DNA of 64,000 nt from Roseovarius sp. SCSIO 43702 (GCF_019599045.1 NZ_CP080623.1:84501-148500); one strand, 5' to 3'. Positions 10,256 through 19,095 are shown, numbered from the stretch's first letter. Numbers and translations: made by a program. The notes: generated from the sequence alone by a model not told the origin.

Positions 10256-10784
10256 GCATCCCGCGCAGCCGCTCCATCCGCGCCGCGACCTGCTTTGCGA
10301 GGAAATCGTTGGTCAGCGCGCCGCTTTCATCGAATTCGTTCTTGGCTTGCGCGACCAGGATCAGCGGACCATGGACCACGTTCACCTGAAGCTGCGTGAG
10401 GATCGAGACGGTCATGAAATGCGCGGTCTCGCCCCCGGTGCGACCACCGGCCGCCGACATGACCACCGCGATCTTGTCCTTCAGGATCGAGGGCTGAGGA
10501 CGGCTCAGCCAGTCGATACCGTTCTTCAGCGGACCCGAAACCCCCTTGTTGTATTCGGGCGCCCCGATGATCAACGCATCGGCGCGCTTCACCTGTTCGA
10601 ACAGCGTTTCGACCTTGTCGGGGTTCCCGATCGCTTCCACGTCCTCGTTGAACAGCGGCAGATCGAGATCGCCCTCGACCACCTCGGCGGGACCGAAGGT
10701 CTTGGCCGCGTGATGGATGAGCTTGCGATTGAACGACTCCTTTCGCAGCGATCCACTGAGCAGGAGAAGGACGGGTTTGGTCAT
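10248..10784 (-). CDS. NAD(P)H-dependent FMN reductase
   Basis: The 178-residue flavodoxin-like product belongs to the NADPH-dependent FMN reductase / chromate-quinone reductase family. The FMN phosphate loop is LSGSLRKESFNRKL, and the family hallmark APEYNKGVSGPLKNGIDWLS lies near residue 80. Such enzymes reduce quinones, azo dyes, chromate or free flavin, usually as antioxidants. A LysR regulator lies directly upstream in the same orientation. A perfect GCACAT-GGC-ATGTGC dyad at 10863-10877, about 80 bases before the start, is a reasonable operator. The 3' end overlaps the FAD oxidoreductase gene by 8 bases. Confidence 0.9.
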   Translation of the reverse strand: MTKPVLLLLSGSLRKESFNRKLIHHAAKTFGPAEVVEGDLDLPLFNEDVEAIGNPDKVETLFEQVKRADALIIGAPEYNKGVSGPLKNGIDWLSRPQPSILKDKIAVVMSAAGGRTGGETAHFMTVSILTQLQVNVVHGPLILVAQAKNEFDESGALTNDFLAKQVAARMERLRGMLS

Positions 10785-10862
10785 GCTGTAGGGCCTTTCG
10801 CGCGGATGTCAGCTTGCGCGACAAGATGGATCGGCCCTCCACGCAAGGCAAGCGGATGCCGC

Positions 10863-10877
10863 GCACATGGCATGTGC
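10863..10877 (-). promoter_or_regulatory. Palindromic operator candidate of the FMN reductase gene
   Basis: GCACAT-GGC-ATGTGC, perfect 6-bp arms with 3-base spacer, 79-93 bases upstream of the reductase start. Size and position would suit the neighbouring LysR protein or another dimeric regulator. Confidence 0.4.
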
Positions 10878-10887
10878 ATCACGCAAG

Positions 10888-10920
10888 AAAAAACCCCGTA
10901 CGCGCAAGGCATCCGGGGTT
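10888..10920 (-). terminator. Terminator of the LysR gene
   Basis: Minus strand: AACCCCG and CGGGGTT form a 7-bp stem around a loop of about 16 bases, followed by TTTTTT. It lies 33 bases past the LysR stop codon, between it and the FMN reductase start. Confidence 0.7.
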
Positions 10921-10952
10921 CAGTTGGCTCTGCTATGAGCGGGGAGGAAAAC

Positions 10953-11858
10953 TTACCACTCGGTTGGTCCCTTGTCGGCAAAGGCATGGACCAGGAAGTT
11001 GATGAACGCGCGGACCTTGGGTTGCGTGAAACGCCCGGGCGGATAGACGGCATAGATGCCTTGCGTTTCGACCGGCAGGTCGGGGATCACGTCCTCGACC
11101 AGGCCCTTCGACATCGCATCGGCGTAAAGAAAGCTCGGCAGATAGGCGATCCCGAGACCCGAGATCGCCGCATTGAGAAGCGACTGGCCATCATTGACCG
11201 AGAGACCCCCTGCCGTGCGCACCTGCCGTTTTTCGCCCGACGGCGCGGTCAGCTTCCAGACCGATCCGCCAGACTGGCTGGAGTAGTGCAGGAGCTTGTG
11301 CTCGTTCAGGTCGTCGATCTTCAGCGGCCTACCGTGCTTTTGCAGGTAGGCCGGGCTCGCGATCATGCGCTTCGTCGTCTCGGTAAGCTTGCGGGCACGC
11401 AGCGTGCTGTCCTCGAGCTCGCCGATCCGGATCGCCATGTCGAACCCTTCCGAAATCAACTCGACATAGCGGTTGTTGAGCACCATGTTGACGGTGATAT
11501 CGGGGAATTCCTCGAGAAAGGTGCCCAGCACCGGGCTCAGGTGATTGACGCCGAAATCCGTCGCGACCGAGATTCGCAGAAGACCCGAGGGATCGGATTG
11601 CATGGACGAGACAAGCGCGTCGGCCTCTCCGGCGTCGTTCAGGACCCGCAGGGCACGGTCGTAATAAGCCAGGCCGATCTCGGTCGGACTCACCCGCCGT
11701 GTGGTGCGGTTCAGAAGCCGTGCGCCAAGCCGCGCCTCGAGCGACGAGACATGCTTCGACACGGCCGATTTGGAGATTCCCATCTTCCTGGCGGCGTCCG
11801 TGAACCCGCCTTGATCCACCACCGTGGCGAAGGCTTCCATCTCGGTCAGGCGATCCAT
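10953..11858 (-). CDS. LysR-family transcriptional regulator
   Basis: A 301-residue regulator with the standard layout: winged helix-turn-helix in residues 1-60 (MDRLTEMEAFATVVDQGGFT, then AARKMGISKSAVSKHVSSLE and LLNRTTRRVSPTE), a linker helix, and a periplasmic-binding-protein-like effector domain. The sequence resembles the CrgA/PecT-type branch. The start at 11858 is chosen over an in-frame ATG at 12023 because the HTH normally begins within the first few residues; AGAGGTATCGAGG lies upstream. It is followed by a terminator and then the FMN reductase gene, a common regulator-target arrangement in reductive detoxification. The effector is unknown. Confidence 0.92.
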   Translation of the reverse strand: MDRLTEMEAFATVVDQGGFTDAARKMGISKSAVSKHVSSLEARLGARLLNRTTRRVSPTEIGLAYYDRALRVLNDAGEADALVSSMQSDPSGLLRISVATDFGVNHLSPVLGTFLEEFPDITVNMVLNNRYVELISEGFDMAIRIGELEDSTLRARKLTETTKRMIASPAYLQKHGRPLKIDDLNEHKLLHYSSQSGGSVWKLTAPSGEKRQVRTAGGLSVNDGQSLLNAAISGLGIAYLPSFLYADAMSKGLVEDVIPDLPVETQGIYAVYPPGRFTQPKVRAFINFLVHAFADKGPTEW

Positions 11859-11994
11859 CCTCGATACCTCTGTATTTCCGTTGATCAGCGTATCGCGGGA
11901 AATTCGGGCACAACTGGGGCATCCGCCGGACAATATCGGGGTTTTGCCCGGATCGCAGACGACAGGGAAACAGGGAAACGGTTGTTTCCACCGC

Positions 11995-13551
11995 TCAGAA
12001 CAGATCGCCCTGTTCCGGGACATCGAGCTTGGAGCGCGGCGGGCGTTTCGCTGGCCCCTCGGGACTGCCGACGTTCAGCTTGCCGTCGGCGAACTCGATT
12101 TCCAGCGCCCCGGCCTTGGCCGCCGCGGCCTTGCGCGTCACCACGTCCCCGTCACCCCGCACCACCGCGTAGCCACGGTTGAGCGTCGCCTTGTAGCTCA
12201 GTGTCTCGCGCAGGCGATCGAGCGCACCGATCCTCTCGCGCAGGTCGCGCATCTGCCGGCTCCCGGTCTGCGACAGCCGCGCGCCGAAGTTTTCGAGCCG
12301 CGCACGACGCTCCGCCAGCGCAGCGTCAGGCCGGCACCGGCCATGCCGCGCCGCCATGGCATCGAACCGCTCTCGGCCCTGCGCCGCCTGCCGCCCCAGC
12401 GCGGGGGCCAGGCGCGCTGCGGTCTGATCGACACGCTGCGCTTGGTCGCGCAGCTTCCCGCGCAGGACGCCTGGGCGCAGCGCTCCTGTCACCTCCGACA
12501 ATTCAACACGCCGCAATTGTACCGATCGGGTCAACGCGGCCGGCAGGCGCTCACCCCAGAAATCGAGCCGTTGCCGCGGCCCGTCAAGCAGGGTTTCCAC
12601 CCTCGGGACCGCGCGGCTCAGATCGCGCAGACGCTCGCCGCGCCGTTCCATTCCCCGGCTCAACGCCTGGCTCAGCCGCGCCGCCTGCCCATCGACCCAG
12701 GCCAGCAGGTCGAGGCGCACCGGCACGGCCAGTTCCGCCGCCGCGGTCGGCGTCGGCGCCCGCCTGTCCGCGGCAAAGTCGACAAGTGTCGTGTCCGTCT
12801 CGTGTCCCACGGCCGAGATGAGCGGGATCTCCGAGGCGGCGGCGGCTCGCACCACCGCCTCCTCGTTGAAGCCCCACAGATCCTCGATCGACCCCCCGCC
12901 CCGCGCCACGATGATGAGGTCCGGCCGGGGCAACGCGCCGCCGGGTGTCAGCGCGTTGAAGCCGGCAATGGCGCGGGCCACCTCGGGCGCGCAATTCGCG
13001 CCCTGTACCGCCACCGGCCAGATCAGGACCTTGCGGGGAAAACGATCGCGCAGCCGGTGCAGGATGTCGCGGATGACCGCACCCGACGGCGATGTGACCA
13101 CGCCGATGATCTCGGGCAGGTAGGGCAGGGGGCGCTTGCGCGCTTCGTCGAACAGCCCTTCTTCGGCCAGCGCCTTGCGACGCTTTTCCAGCAACGCCAT
13201 CAGCGCGCCCTGACCGGCCACCGCCACCTCGTCGACGTTGAGATTGTACTTGGACTGCGCGCCGAAAGAGGTGAGCCGCCCGGTCACCACGACCTCCAGC
13301 CCCTCCTCCGGCTCGACCGAGAGATTGGCGATCTGGCCCTTCCACGTCGTGCAGGCAAGAACGTTTCGATCGTCCTTCACGTCGTAATAAAGATGCCCCG
13401 AACGGGCACGAAACACGCGGCCCACCTCGCCACGCACGCGAACACGCCCGAAGGTGCCTTCGAGCGTGCGCTTCACCTCTCCGGAGATTTCGGAAACGGT
13501 GTATTCTGGCAGGTTGCCGCCGGGGCGCGGTTCATCGATCAGGTCGGACAT
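11995..13551 (-). CDS. xseA: Exodeoxyribonuclease VII large subunit
   Basis: XseA forms the nuclease with several copies of XseB and degrades single-stranded DNA in both directions during repair. The product has 518 residues: an N-terminal OB fold (about 15-110, including VRVRGEVGRVFRARSGHLYY), the catalytic ExoVII_large domain with GVVTSPSGAVIRDILHRL and RGGGSIEDLWGFNEE, HETDTTLVDFAADRRAPTPT, and a long helical C-terminal part for XseB binding. xseB is not in the window. The gene is upstream of, and parallel to, the LysR gene with a 136-base gap. Confidence 0.96.
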   Translation of the reverse strand: MSDLIDEPRPGGNLPEYTVSEISGEVKRTLEGTFGRVRVRGEVGRVFRARSGHLYYDVKDDRNVLACTTWKGQIANLSVEPEEGLEVVVTGRLTSFGAQSKYNLNVDEVAVAGQGALMALLEKRRKALAEEGLFDEARKRPLPYLPEIIGVVTSPSGAVIRDILHRLRDRFPRKVLIWPVAVQGANCAPEVARAIAGFNALTPGGALPRPDLIIVARGGGSIEDLWGFNEEAVVRAAAASEIPLISAVGHETDTTLVDFAADRRAPTPTAAAELAVPVRLDLLAWVDGQAARLSQALSRGMERRGERLRDLSRAVPRVETLLDGPRQRLDFWGERLPAALTRSVQLRRVELSEVTGALRPGVLRGKLRDQAQRVDQTAARLAPALGRQAAQGRERFDAMAARHGRCRPDAALAERRARLENFGARLSQTGSRQMRDLRERIGALDRLRETLSYKATLNRGYAVVRGDGDVVTRKAAAAKAGALEIEFADGKLNVGSPEGPAKRPPRSKLDVPEQGDLF

Positions 13552-13588
13552 GACCCATCAATGACCCATCCCGGCGGCGATGAAAAGA

Positions 13589-14149
13589 TCACGCGGCGCG
13601 GCTCTCGTGCTTGCCTTCCGCGATCTCCTCGATGAGCTTGTCACAGAACGCAGGCAGATCGTCCGGGTTGCGGCTCGTGACCAGCGCCTGGTCAACGACC
13701 ACTTCGCTATCCTGCCAGTTGGCACCGGCATTGACGAGGTCGGTCTTGATCGATTTGTAGGACGTGAGGTCCCGACCTTTGGCGATCCCCGTTTCCACCA
13801 GAAGCCAAGGCGCGTGACAGATCGCTCCGATGGGTTTCTTCTGATCCCAGAACGTCTTGATGAAATTCAGCGCCTCGTCGTTCACGCGCAGCAGATCGGG
13901 GTTGATCTGGCCACCCGGCAGAACGAGGGCGTTGTAGTCATCGGCTTTCACATCGGACAGGGCCTTGTCGGCCTTGACGGTCCGGCCCCAGTCTGAGCCT
14001 TCCCACCCCTTGATGTCCTCACCATCGGGTGAGACGACATGAACTTCCGCGCCAGCGCCTCGCAGCGCCTCAAGCGGTTTTTCCAACTCGGACTGCTCGA
14101 AGCCGTTGGTGGCGAGAATTGCGACTTTCTTGTTGCTGATATCAGCCAT
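13589..14149 (-). CDS. PfpI/DJ-1 family (type 1 glutamine amidotransferase-like) protein
   Basis: A 186-residue single-domain DJ-1/PfpI protein. The nucleophilic elbow is GAICHAPWLLVETG with the reactive Cys, and the supporting Glu is in ILATNGFEQSELEKP. Such proteins act as deglycases, general stress chaperones or cysteine proteases; which applies cannot be told here. The start is the second of two adjacent ATGs (14149) because it puts AAGGAG six bases away; in-frame ATGs further upstream have no such site. It is divergent from purD (128-base gap). Confidence 0.9.
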   Translation of the reverse strand: MADISNKKVAILATNGFEQSELEKPLEALRGAGAEVHVVSPDGEDIKGWEGSDWGRTVKADKALSDVKADDYNALVLPGGQINPDLLRVNDEALNFIKTFWDQKKPIGAICHAPWLLVETGIAKGRDLTSYKSIKTDLVNAGANWQDSEVVVDQALVTSRNPDDLPAFCDKLIEEIAEGKHESRAA

Positions 14150-14277
14150 CATGTTCTCCTTTCGTCGTTGCATTCCTTTGCACGACCAACGCGACCCCCT
14201 GCGCGCATGTTCCGCCATGCTTGCCTCTGCCGGGAAGCCAGCCTATTCAGGCGCAAATCGACCTCGGGGGCTGCGAC

Positions 14278-15540
14278 ATGAACATCCTGATCCTTGGCGG
14301 CGGCGGGCGCGAACACAGCCTCGCCTGGGCCGTGAAGCAGAACCCGAAATGCGACCGGCTGATCGTCGCGCCCGGCAATGCGGGGATCGCATGGATCGCC
14401 GATTGCGCGTCGCTCGACATCATGGATGGCGGCGCCGTCGTCAACTTCGCCGAGGCGAACGCCATTGACTTCGTCATCATCGGACCCGAGGCGCCCCTCG
14501 CCGCGGGGGTCGCTGACCGCCTGCGCGATGCCGGCATCCTTACGTTTGGCCCCTCCGAAGCGGCGGCGCGGCTCGAGGCCTCCAAAAGCTTCACCAAGGA
14601 GATCTGCGATGCCGCGGGCGCGCCCACGGCCGCCTACGGCCATTTCACCAATGCCGACGCTGCCAAGGCGCATGTGCGCAAGGGCGATATCCCGGTCGTG
14701 ATCAAGGCCGACGGACTTGCGGCCGGCAAGGGCGTGATCATCGCCGAGACCGAGGACGAGGCGATCGCGGCCATCGACGACATGTTCGGCGGCGCCTTCG
14801 GCGGCGCGGGCGCAGAGGTCGTGATCGAGGAATTCATGGCGGGCGAGGAGGCTTCGCTCTTCGTGCTCTGCGACGGAGAAACTGTCCTCTCGATCGGCAC
14901 CGCGCAGGATCACAAGCGCGTGGGCGAGGGCGATACCGGCCCCAATACCGGCGGCATGGGCGCCTATTCCCCCGCCCCTGTCATGACGCCCGAGGTCGAG
15001 GCCCGCGCGATGGACGAGATCGTGCGCCCCACCATGGCCGAAATGGCCCGGCGCGGCACGCCGTTTCAAGGGGTGCTCTATGCCGGTCTCATGATCGAGA
15101 ACGGGGCGCCGCGGCTCGTGGAATACAACGTGCGGTTCGGAGACCCCGAATGCCAGGCCCTCATGATGCGCCTTGGCGCACAAACCCTCGATTTGCTTGA
15201 GGCCTGCGCGGAAGGCCGCCTTTCGGAGGTCGAAGTCACCTGGGCCGACGATCACGCGATGACTGTCGTTCTCGCAGCCAAGGGATATCCCGGCAGCTAT
15301 GCGAAAGGTTCGGTGATCGGCGGGATCGAGAGTTGCCCCGAGGACAGTTTTCACATGATGTTTCATGCAGGCACCGCCATGAAGGACGGCCGCATCGTCG
15401 CCGCAGGCGGGCGTGTGCTGAACGCGACAGCGCGCGGCGCGTCCTTGCGGGAAGCTCGCGACCGGGCCTATGCACTGGTGGAAAAGGTCGATTGGCCCGA
15501 GGGCTTCTACCGCCGCGATATCGGCTGGCGGGCGCTCTGA
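14278..15540 (+). CDS. purD: Phosphoribosylamine--glycine ligase
   Basis: PurD joins glycine to 5-phosphoribosylamine with ATP, the second step of purine synthesis. The 420-residue product starts MNILILGGGGREHSLAW (the P-loop-like N domain), then GPEAPLAAGVADRLRDAG, ATP-grasp elements VVIKADGLAAGKGVIIAET, and RFGDPECQALMMRL. The ATG at 14278 fits the conserved family start; an ATG at 14221 would add 19 residues not typical of the family. It stands alone, as purD usually does in alphaproteobacteria. Confidence 0.96.
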   Translation: MNILILGGGGREHSLAWAVKQNPKCDRLIVAPGNAGIAWIADCASLDIMDGGAVVNFAEANAIDFVIIGPEAPLAAGVADRLRDAGILTFGPSEAAARLEASKSFTKEICDAAGAPTAAYGHFTNADAAKAHVRKGDIPVVIKADGLAAGKGVIIAETEDEAIAAIDDMFGGAFGGAGAEVVIEEFMAGEEASLFVLCDGETVLSIGTAQDHKRVGEGDTGPNTGGMGAYSPAPVMTPEVEARAMDEIVRPTMAEMARRGTPFQGVLYAGLMIENGAPRLVEYNVRFGDPECQALMMRLGAQTLDLLEACAEGRLSEVEVTWADDHAMTVVLAAKGYPGSYAKGSVIGGIESCPEDSFHMMFHAGTAMKDGRIVAAGGRVLNATARGASLREARDRAYALVEKVDWPEGFYRRDIGWRAL

Positions 15541-15651
15541 TTGCGCGGTTCTGGATCATCTCGATGATCCGACCCGGGCGGGGCTGCTGCGCTCCGCACG
15601 CCCCGCTGCACGGTTACGAAGGTTCCGAGATGTCCCGATCCCGCAAGGGGA

Positions 15652-16011
<360 letters not shown>

Positions 16012-16176
16012 CTACCTATGGCAGGCAAGGCGCGCCATACCCTTTTGCGCGGTGCGAGAAAAGAGTTGCGGCAAAATACGTGGGCGGGGATCCTGTGCGA
16101 TCTTTCGGGCTGGCTTTCGCGACGGATACTTTGCGGCTAAAGTCGCCTCAAAATGAGCCCCCGAGGCACGAGCACC

Positions 16177-16698
16177 ATGTCACGACCCCATTACCTCGCG
16201 CTTGCAGCCGCGTGTCTTCTTGCCGCCTGCGGCGCAGCCACCACGTCCGGGACGACCGAACCGTTCGACACATGGGCCGACGCCCCCGAGGGCGCCGAGC
16301 CGGGAACATGCTGGGGCAAGGTGGAAACGCCTGCGGTGGTCGAGACGATCACGGAGCAGATCATCCTGCAACCGGCGGAGACGCTCGACGACGGAACGGT
16401 TCTTCGACCTGCCGCCTACAGGACGGAAACCAGGCAAGCCATCGTCGAGGAACGAAAAATCACGTGGTTCGAAGCGGTGTGTGCCGACGATCTCAAGCCC
16501 GAATTCGTCGCGTCCGTGCAACGGGCGCTGCAGGTGCGCGGCCTTTACCGAGGCGCGATCACTGGTCAGATGGACGCCCGTACCCGCGCCGCCATTCGCA
16601 AGTTCCAGGCGCCCGATGGTCCCGATAGCGGGCTTCTGTCCGTCGACGCCGCAAGGCAACTCGGTCTCGTCGCCGTGGAACGGCCGGAAGACGCATAG
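16177..16698 (+). CDS. Peptidoglycan-binding domain lipoprotein
   Basis: A 173-residue predicted lipoprotein: N-terminal hydrophobic segment ending in lipobox LLAAC (Cys18), then a linker region of unknown fold, then a PG_binding_1 domain (about 110-160) with VQRALQVRGLYRGAITGQMD and TRAAIRKFQ. It would be anchored to a membrane leaflet and bind cell-wall glycan or peptide. The start at 16177 (MSRPHYLALAAAC) gives a proper signal sequence; the ATG at 16153 lies 8 codons upstream. The next gene on the other strand ends 4 bases away. No catalytic domain is present. Confidence 0.82.
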   Translation: MSRPHYLALAAACLLAACGAATTSGTTEPFDTWADAPEGAEPGTCWGKVETPAVVETITEQIILQPAETLDDGTVLRPAAYRTETRQAIVEERKITWFEAVCADDLKPEFVASVQRALQVRGLYRGAITGQMDARTRAAIRKFQAPDGPDSGLLSVDAARQLGLVAVERPEDA

Positions 16699-16702
16699 CG
16701 CC

Positions 16703-16951
16703 TCAACGCTCCGGGCGGAGCCGCCGGACATTCAACGGATAGAAGATCGCGCTCACCATGATGGCTCCCAGTACCAGAGTGGCTGTTGGGATCGAATCCT
16801 CGACCCGAAACATGCCGTATGCCAGGCCAAGGGCTGCCGGGACCGGCACCAGTGCCACGAGATAGAAAATCAGAAACCGGTCATTCCGCACGCCCCAGTA
16901 AGCGCAGAGCCACACCGCCACCAAGAGGATGATCGCTCCGATCAGGATCAT
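16703..16951 (-). CDS. Small integral membrane protein (82 aa)
   Basis: Nearly the whole protein is hydrophobic: helices at about 2-20, 27-48 and 55-72, ending in the basic tail YPLNVRRLRPER (positive-inside). I do not recognise a named family. It lies 3 bases downstream of the DUF2177 membrane protein gene in the same direction, so the two are surely one transcript and may act together. Function unknown. Confidence 0.75.
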   Translation of the reverse strand: MILIGAIILLVAVWLCAYWGVRNDRFLIFYLVALVPVPAALGLAYGMFRVEDSIPTATLVLGAIMVSAIFYPLNVRRLRPER

Positions 16952-16954
16952 CCG

Positions 16955-17356
16955 CTATCCCAGCCACCGGGCCGCACCAACCCCGGCAGTCGCGGCGGTT
17001 CCGGTCAAGAGCGTGCCCCAGGCAAGGTCAGTAACCACCATCCGCCAGGACCACCCCTTGAGGGTCGCGAGATTCGTGAATTCGTAAGTACCGTAGGCCA
17101 TCGCACCCAAAAGAGCCCCGGAGGCGAATACCCACAGAAGCGACTTATGCTGGGTGACGGCCGGCCAGCTCACGAACCATAGAAGCACGGCTACATAAAA
17201 CGCGTAAAACACCACCGCGGGCCCGAGGCGCGGAGTGTCGAGCAGCATCCCGGCGACGTCACGCTCGAAAGTGGGCTTCATAAGATATGTGAGCCCGAGA
17301 TAATCCAGACCGAGAAACACCGCCAGCGTGACGATGTAGAGGATCGCGATGGTCAT
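16955..17356 (-). CDS. DUF2177 family membrane protein
   Basis: A 133-residue protein with four predicted helices that matches the DUF2177 pattern: LDYLGLTYLMKPTFERDVAGM near the N-terminus, and ALLGAMAYGTYEFTNLATLK followed by WGTLLTGTAA. Start at 17356 because AGGAGGAAATA precedes it; an ATG 10 codons upstream is in frame but unsupported. No activity is established for the family. It forms a two-gene unit with the following small membrane protein. Confidence 0.85.
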   Translation of the reverse strand: MTIAILYIVTLAVFLGLDYLGLTYLMKPTFERDVAGMLLDTPRLGPAVVFYAFYVAVLLWFVSWPAVTQHKSLLWVFASGALLGAMAYGTYEFTNLATLKGWSWRMVVTDLAWGTLLTGTAATAGVGAARWLG

Positions 17357-17410
17357 TATTTCCTCCTGCCGGGACGACCTTTCCATGAGCTAGGCCGCCC
17401 CGGCAGGCGG

Positions 17411-18490
17411 TCAAACGATTCCGCCTTTCGTCAGCCTGTCGGCAAGCGCGGCATAGGCTTCGGCCATCGGCCCCTCCCCCGCGGCGACCGGCGTGCCTTC
17501 GTCACCCGCCAACCGTGTTGCGAGGTCGATTGGAAGCGCCCCGAGAAACGGCAGTCCCAGCTTTTCCGCTTCCGCCCGCACGCCGCCTTCTCCGAAGATA
17601 TGGGCCTCGTGGCCGCAATTCGGGCAATGGAAGGTGGACATGTTCTCGATCATCCCGAGGATCGGCGTTTTGAGCGTGCGAAACATGTCCATGGCCTTGC
17701 GGGCGTCGAGCAGGGCCACGTCCTGCGGTGTCGACACGATGATCGCGCCGGTCGGCTCGGCCTTTTGGCACAATGTCAGCTGGACATCGCCGGTTCCGGG
17801 AGGAAGGTCGACGATCAGCACGTCGAGATCGCCCCATTTCACCTGGCTGATCATCTGCTGCAACGCGCCCATCAGCATCGGACCGCGCCAGACCACTGCC
17901 TTGTCCGGGTCGAGCATGAAACCGATCGACATGATCGTCACGCCATGGGCATGCAGCGGCTCGATGGTCTTGCCATCCGGGCTGGCGGGACGCTTGTTCA
18001 CCCCCATCATTCGGGGCTGGCTCGGTCCATAGATATCGGCGTCGAGCAATCCGACCCGCTTGCCCTTGCGGGCGAGCGCGACGGCCAGATTGGATGCCAC
18101 CGTCGATTTGCCGACTCCGCCCTTGCCCGATCCCACCGCGATGATCGACTTTATGCTTGCAGGTTTCAGCGACCCTTGGGTGGGCTTCGGATGACCCCCG
18201 ACCTTGAGGCCGGGAGGAGATCCCGGCGCCGATTTCGCCGCCGGACCATGTGCGGTAAGAGCCACCGACACGCCCGTCACCCCGTCGAGCGCACCGATGA
18301 GCCGCTCGGCGGTAGCACGAAGCGTCTCCATCTGCTGCGCCATCTCCGGGCTCGGCGCCTCGATCACGAAGCGGACCTGCCCGTCCTCGATACTCAGCGC
18401 CCTGACCATATCGCGCGAGACGACATCCCCGCCATCCGGTAGCTCCAGTCGCGAAAGCTCGGCCTCTATCCGCTCTTTGGAAACCTCCAT
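17411..18490 (-). CDS. mrp: Mrp/ApbC (NBP35-type) iron-sulfur carrier ATPase
   Basis: Mrp proteins bind a labile [4Fe-4S] cluster at the dimer interface and pass it to apo-enzymes; ATP hydrolysis is required. The product (359 residues) has an N-terminal MIP18-like domain (1-85), the deviant Walker A GSGKGGVGKSTVASNLA, the DADIYGPSQPRMMG segment, LIVDLPPGTGD, and the cluster CxxC in FHCPNCGHEA. GAGGAGGTTGAG precedes the ATG, an unusually good ribosome binding site. It is likely monocistronic; the upstream gap is shared with the divergent DUF1127 gene. Confidence 0.95.
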   Translation of the reverse strand: MEVSKERIEAELSRLELPDGGDVVSRDMVRALSIEDGQVRFVIEAPSPEMAQQMETLRATAERLIGALDGVTGVSVALTAHGPAAKSAPGSPPGLKVGGHPKPTQGSLKPASIKSIIAVGSGKGGVGKSTVASNLAVALARKGKRVGLLDADIYGPSQPRMMGVNKRPASPDGKTIEPLHAHGVTIMSIGFMLDPDKAVVWRGPMLMGALQQMISQVKWGDLDVLIVDLPPGTGDVQLTLCQKAEPTGAIIVSTPQDVALLDARKAMDMFRTLKTPILGMIENMSTFHCPNCGHEAHIFGEGGVRAEAEKLGLPFLGALPIDLATRLAGDEGTPVAAGEGPMAEAYAALADRLTKGGIV

Positions 18491-18600
18491 CTCAACCTCC
18501 TCGATAACCTACCTCCCTACTTGGCAGGTTTTGCCGCAGGGACAAGGCCATCATCCGACGCTACGTCAATGAAATATGGCAAAATTATGTCAGTATCTCT

Positions 18601-18617
18601 TATGCAGTTTCTGCATA
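18601..18617 (+). promoter_or_regulatory. 17-bp palindrome in the mrp / DUF1127 divergent region
   Basis: TATGCAG-TTT-CTGCATA, perfect 7-bp arms. A second shorter palindrome, AAATGC-A-GCATTT, lies at 18645-18657 and also contains a TGCAT-like core. Both are about 75-130 bases before the DUF1127 start and could be regulator sites. Confidence 0.4.
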
Positions 18618-18638
18618 GCGGCATTGAGATTACGGCCA

Positions 18639-18665
18639 TTGTGCAAATGCAGCATTTGGCTATCT
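18639..18665 (+). promoter_or_regulatory. Candidate stress-type promoter of the DUF1127-hairpin unit
   Basis: TTGTGC (18639-18644), 15 bases, CTATCT (18660-18665). The spacing and the CTAT-type -10 resemble RpoH-family promoters of Rhodobacter rather than sigma-70. The R. sphaeroides counterpart is reported to be RpoHI/RpoHII-driven. The second palindrome lies between the two boxes. Confidence 0.35.
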
Positions 18666-18732
18666 ATCATCTCAGATGAACACCACAGCGAGGCCCGACA
18701 CTCCGGGTCCCAACAACCGAAGGACGCATGAT

Positions 18733-18957
18733 ATGGTTTTCGCATCTGATATCCTCAGCGGACGCGGCGCCGGCAACGAGACCGCACGGAATGGCTTTTT
18801 CGGTCAGACGATCAGCCAGATCCAGAAATGGCGTGAGTTCAACAAGACCCGCAATGAGCTGGCATCGCTGAGCGATCGCGCTCTCGCAGATCTCGGCATC
18901 AGCCGCGGCGAGATCGACTCGATCGCACGCCGCTCGGTCTACGGCCACGCGTACTGA
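18733..18957 (+). CDS. DUF1127 small basic protein, CcaF1-like
   Basis: A 74-residue protein whose C-terminal half is a DUF1127 domain (FNKTRNELASLSDRALADLG, then ISRGEIDSIAR). The start at 18733 (MVFASDILSG) has AGGA upstream; an in-frame ATG at 18676 has no ribosome binding site. In Rhodobacter sphaeroides the DUF1127 protein CcaF1 is RNA-binding, affects maturation of the CcsR sRNAs encoded just downstream in its own transcript, and is stress-induced. Here the same order is seen: DUF1127 gene, then three hairpins with CCTCCC in the loop, then an intrinsic terminator. Equivalence to CcaF1 is inferred from domain and context. Confidence 0.85.
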   Translation: MVFASDILSGRGAGNETARNGFFGQTISQIQKWREFNKTRNELASLSDRALADLGISRGEIDSIARRSVYGHAY

Positions 18958-18973
18958 GCCAAGGAACAGGCGT

Positions 18974-18985
18974 CCTGATATCAGG
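18974..18985 (+). other. Palindrome between the DUF1127 gene and the first CCTCCC hairpin
   Basis: CCTGATATCAGG, a 12-bp perfect palindrome 16 bases past the stop codon, extendable by G-T and C-G pairs (CGTCCTGATATCAGGGCG). It could fold in the RNA or serve as a processing signal that separates mRNA from the sRNAs. Confidence 0.4.
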
Positions 18986-19000
18986 GCGTCGACACGGGTG

Positions 19001-19036
19001 GATCGGGAATTTCTCCTCCCTTTCAATGTTCCGATC
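19001..19036 (+). ncRNA. Cuckoo/CcsR-like sRNA hairpin 1 (CTCCTCCC loop)
   Basis: GATCGG (19001-19006) pairs with CCGATC (19031-19036), with further pairing of GAA and TT inside. The loop displays CTCCTCCC at 19013-19020. A CCUCCUCCC loop on a short stem, downstream of a DUF1127 gene, is the defining mark of the alphaproteobacterial Cuckoo RNAs such as R. sphaeroides CcsR1-4. Confidence 0.7.
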
Positions 19037-19046
19037 TGCCCCTTGC

Positions 19047-19095
19047 ACGTAGGGTTCGCTCCTCCCTGTCGGACGTCAGTCCGGGAACCCCACGT
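19047..19095 (+). ncRNA. Cuckoo/CcsR-like sRNA hairpin 2 (CTCCTCCC loop)
   Basis: Outer stem ACGT/ACGT plus GGGTTC (19052-19057)/GAACCC (19085-19090), separated by one mismatch. The loop holds CTCCTCCC at 19059-19066, the same octamer as in hairpin 1, and a small inner stem (CGGAC/GTCCG). The conserved octamer in a non-coding, otherwise dissimilar hairpin argues for selection. Confidence 0.68.
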
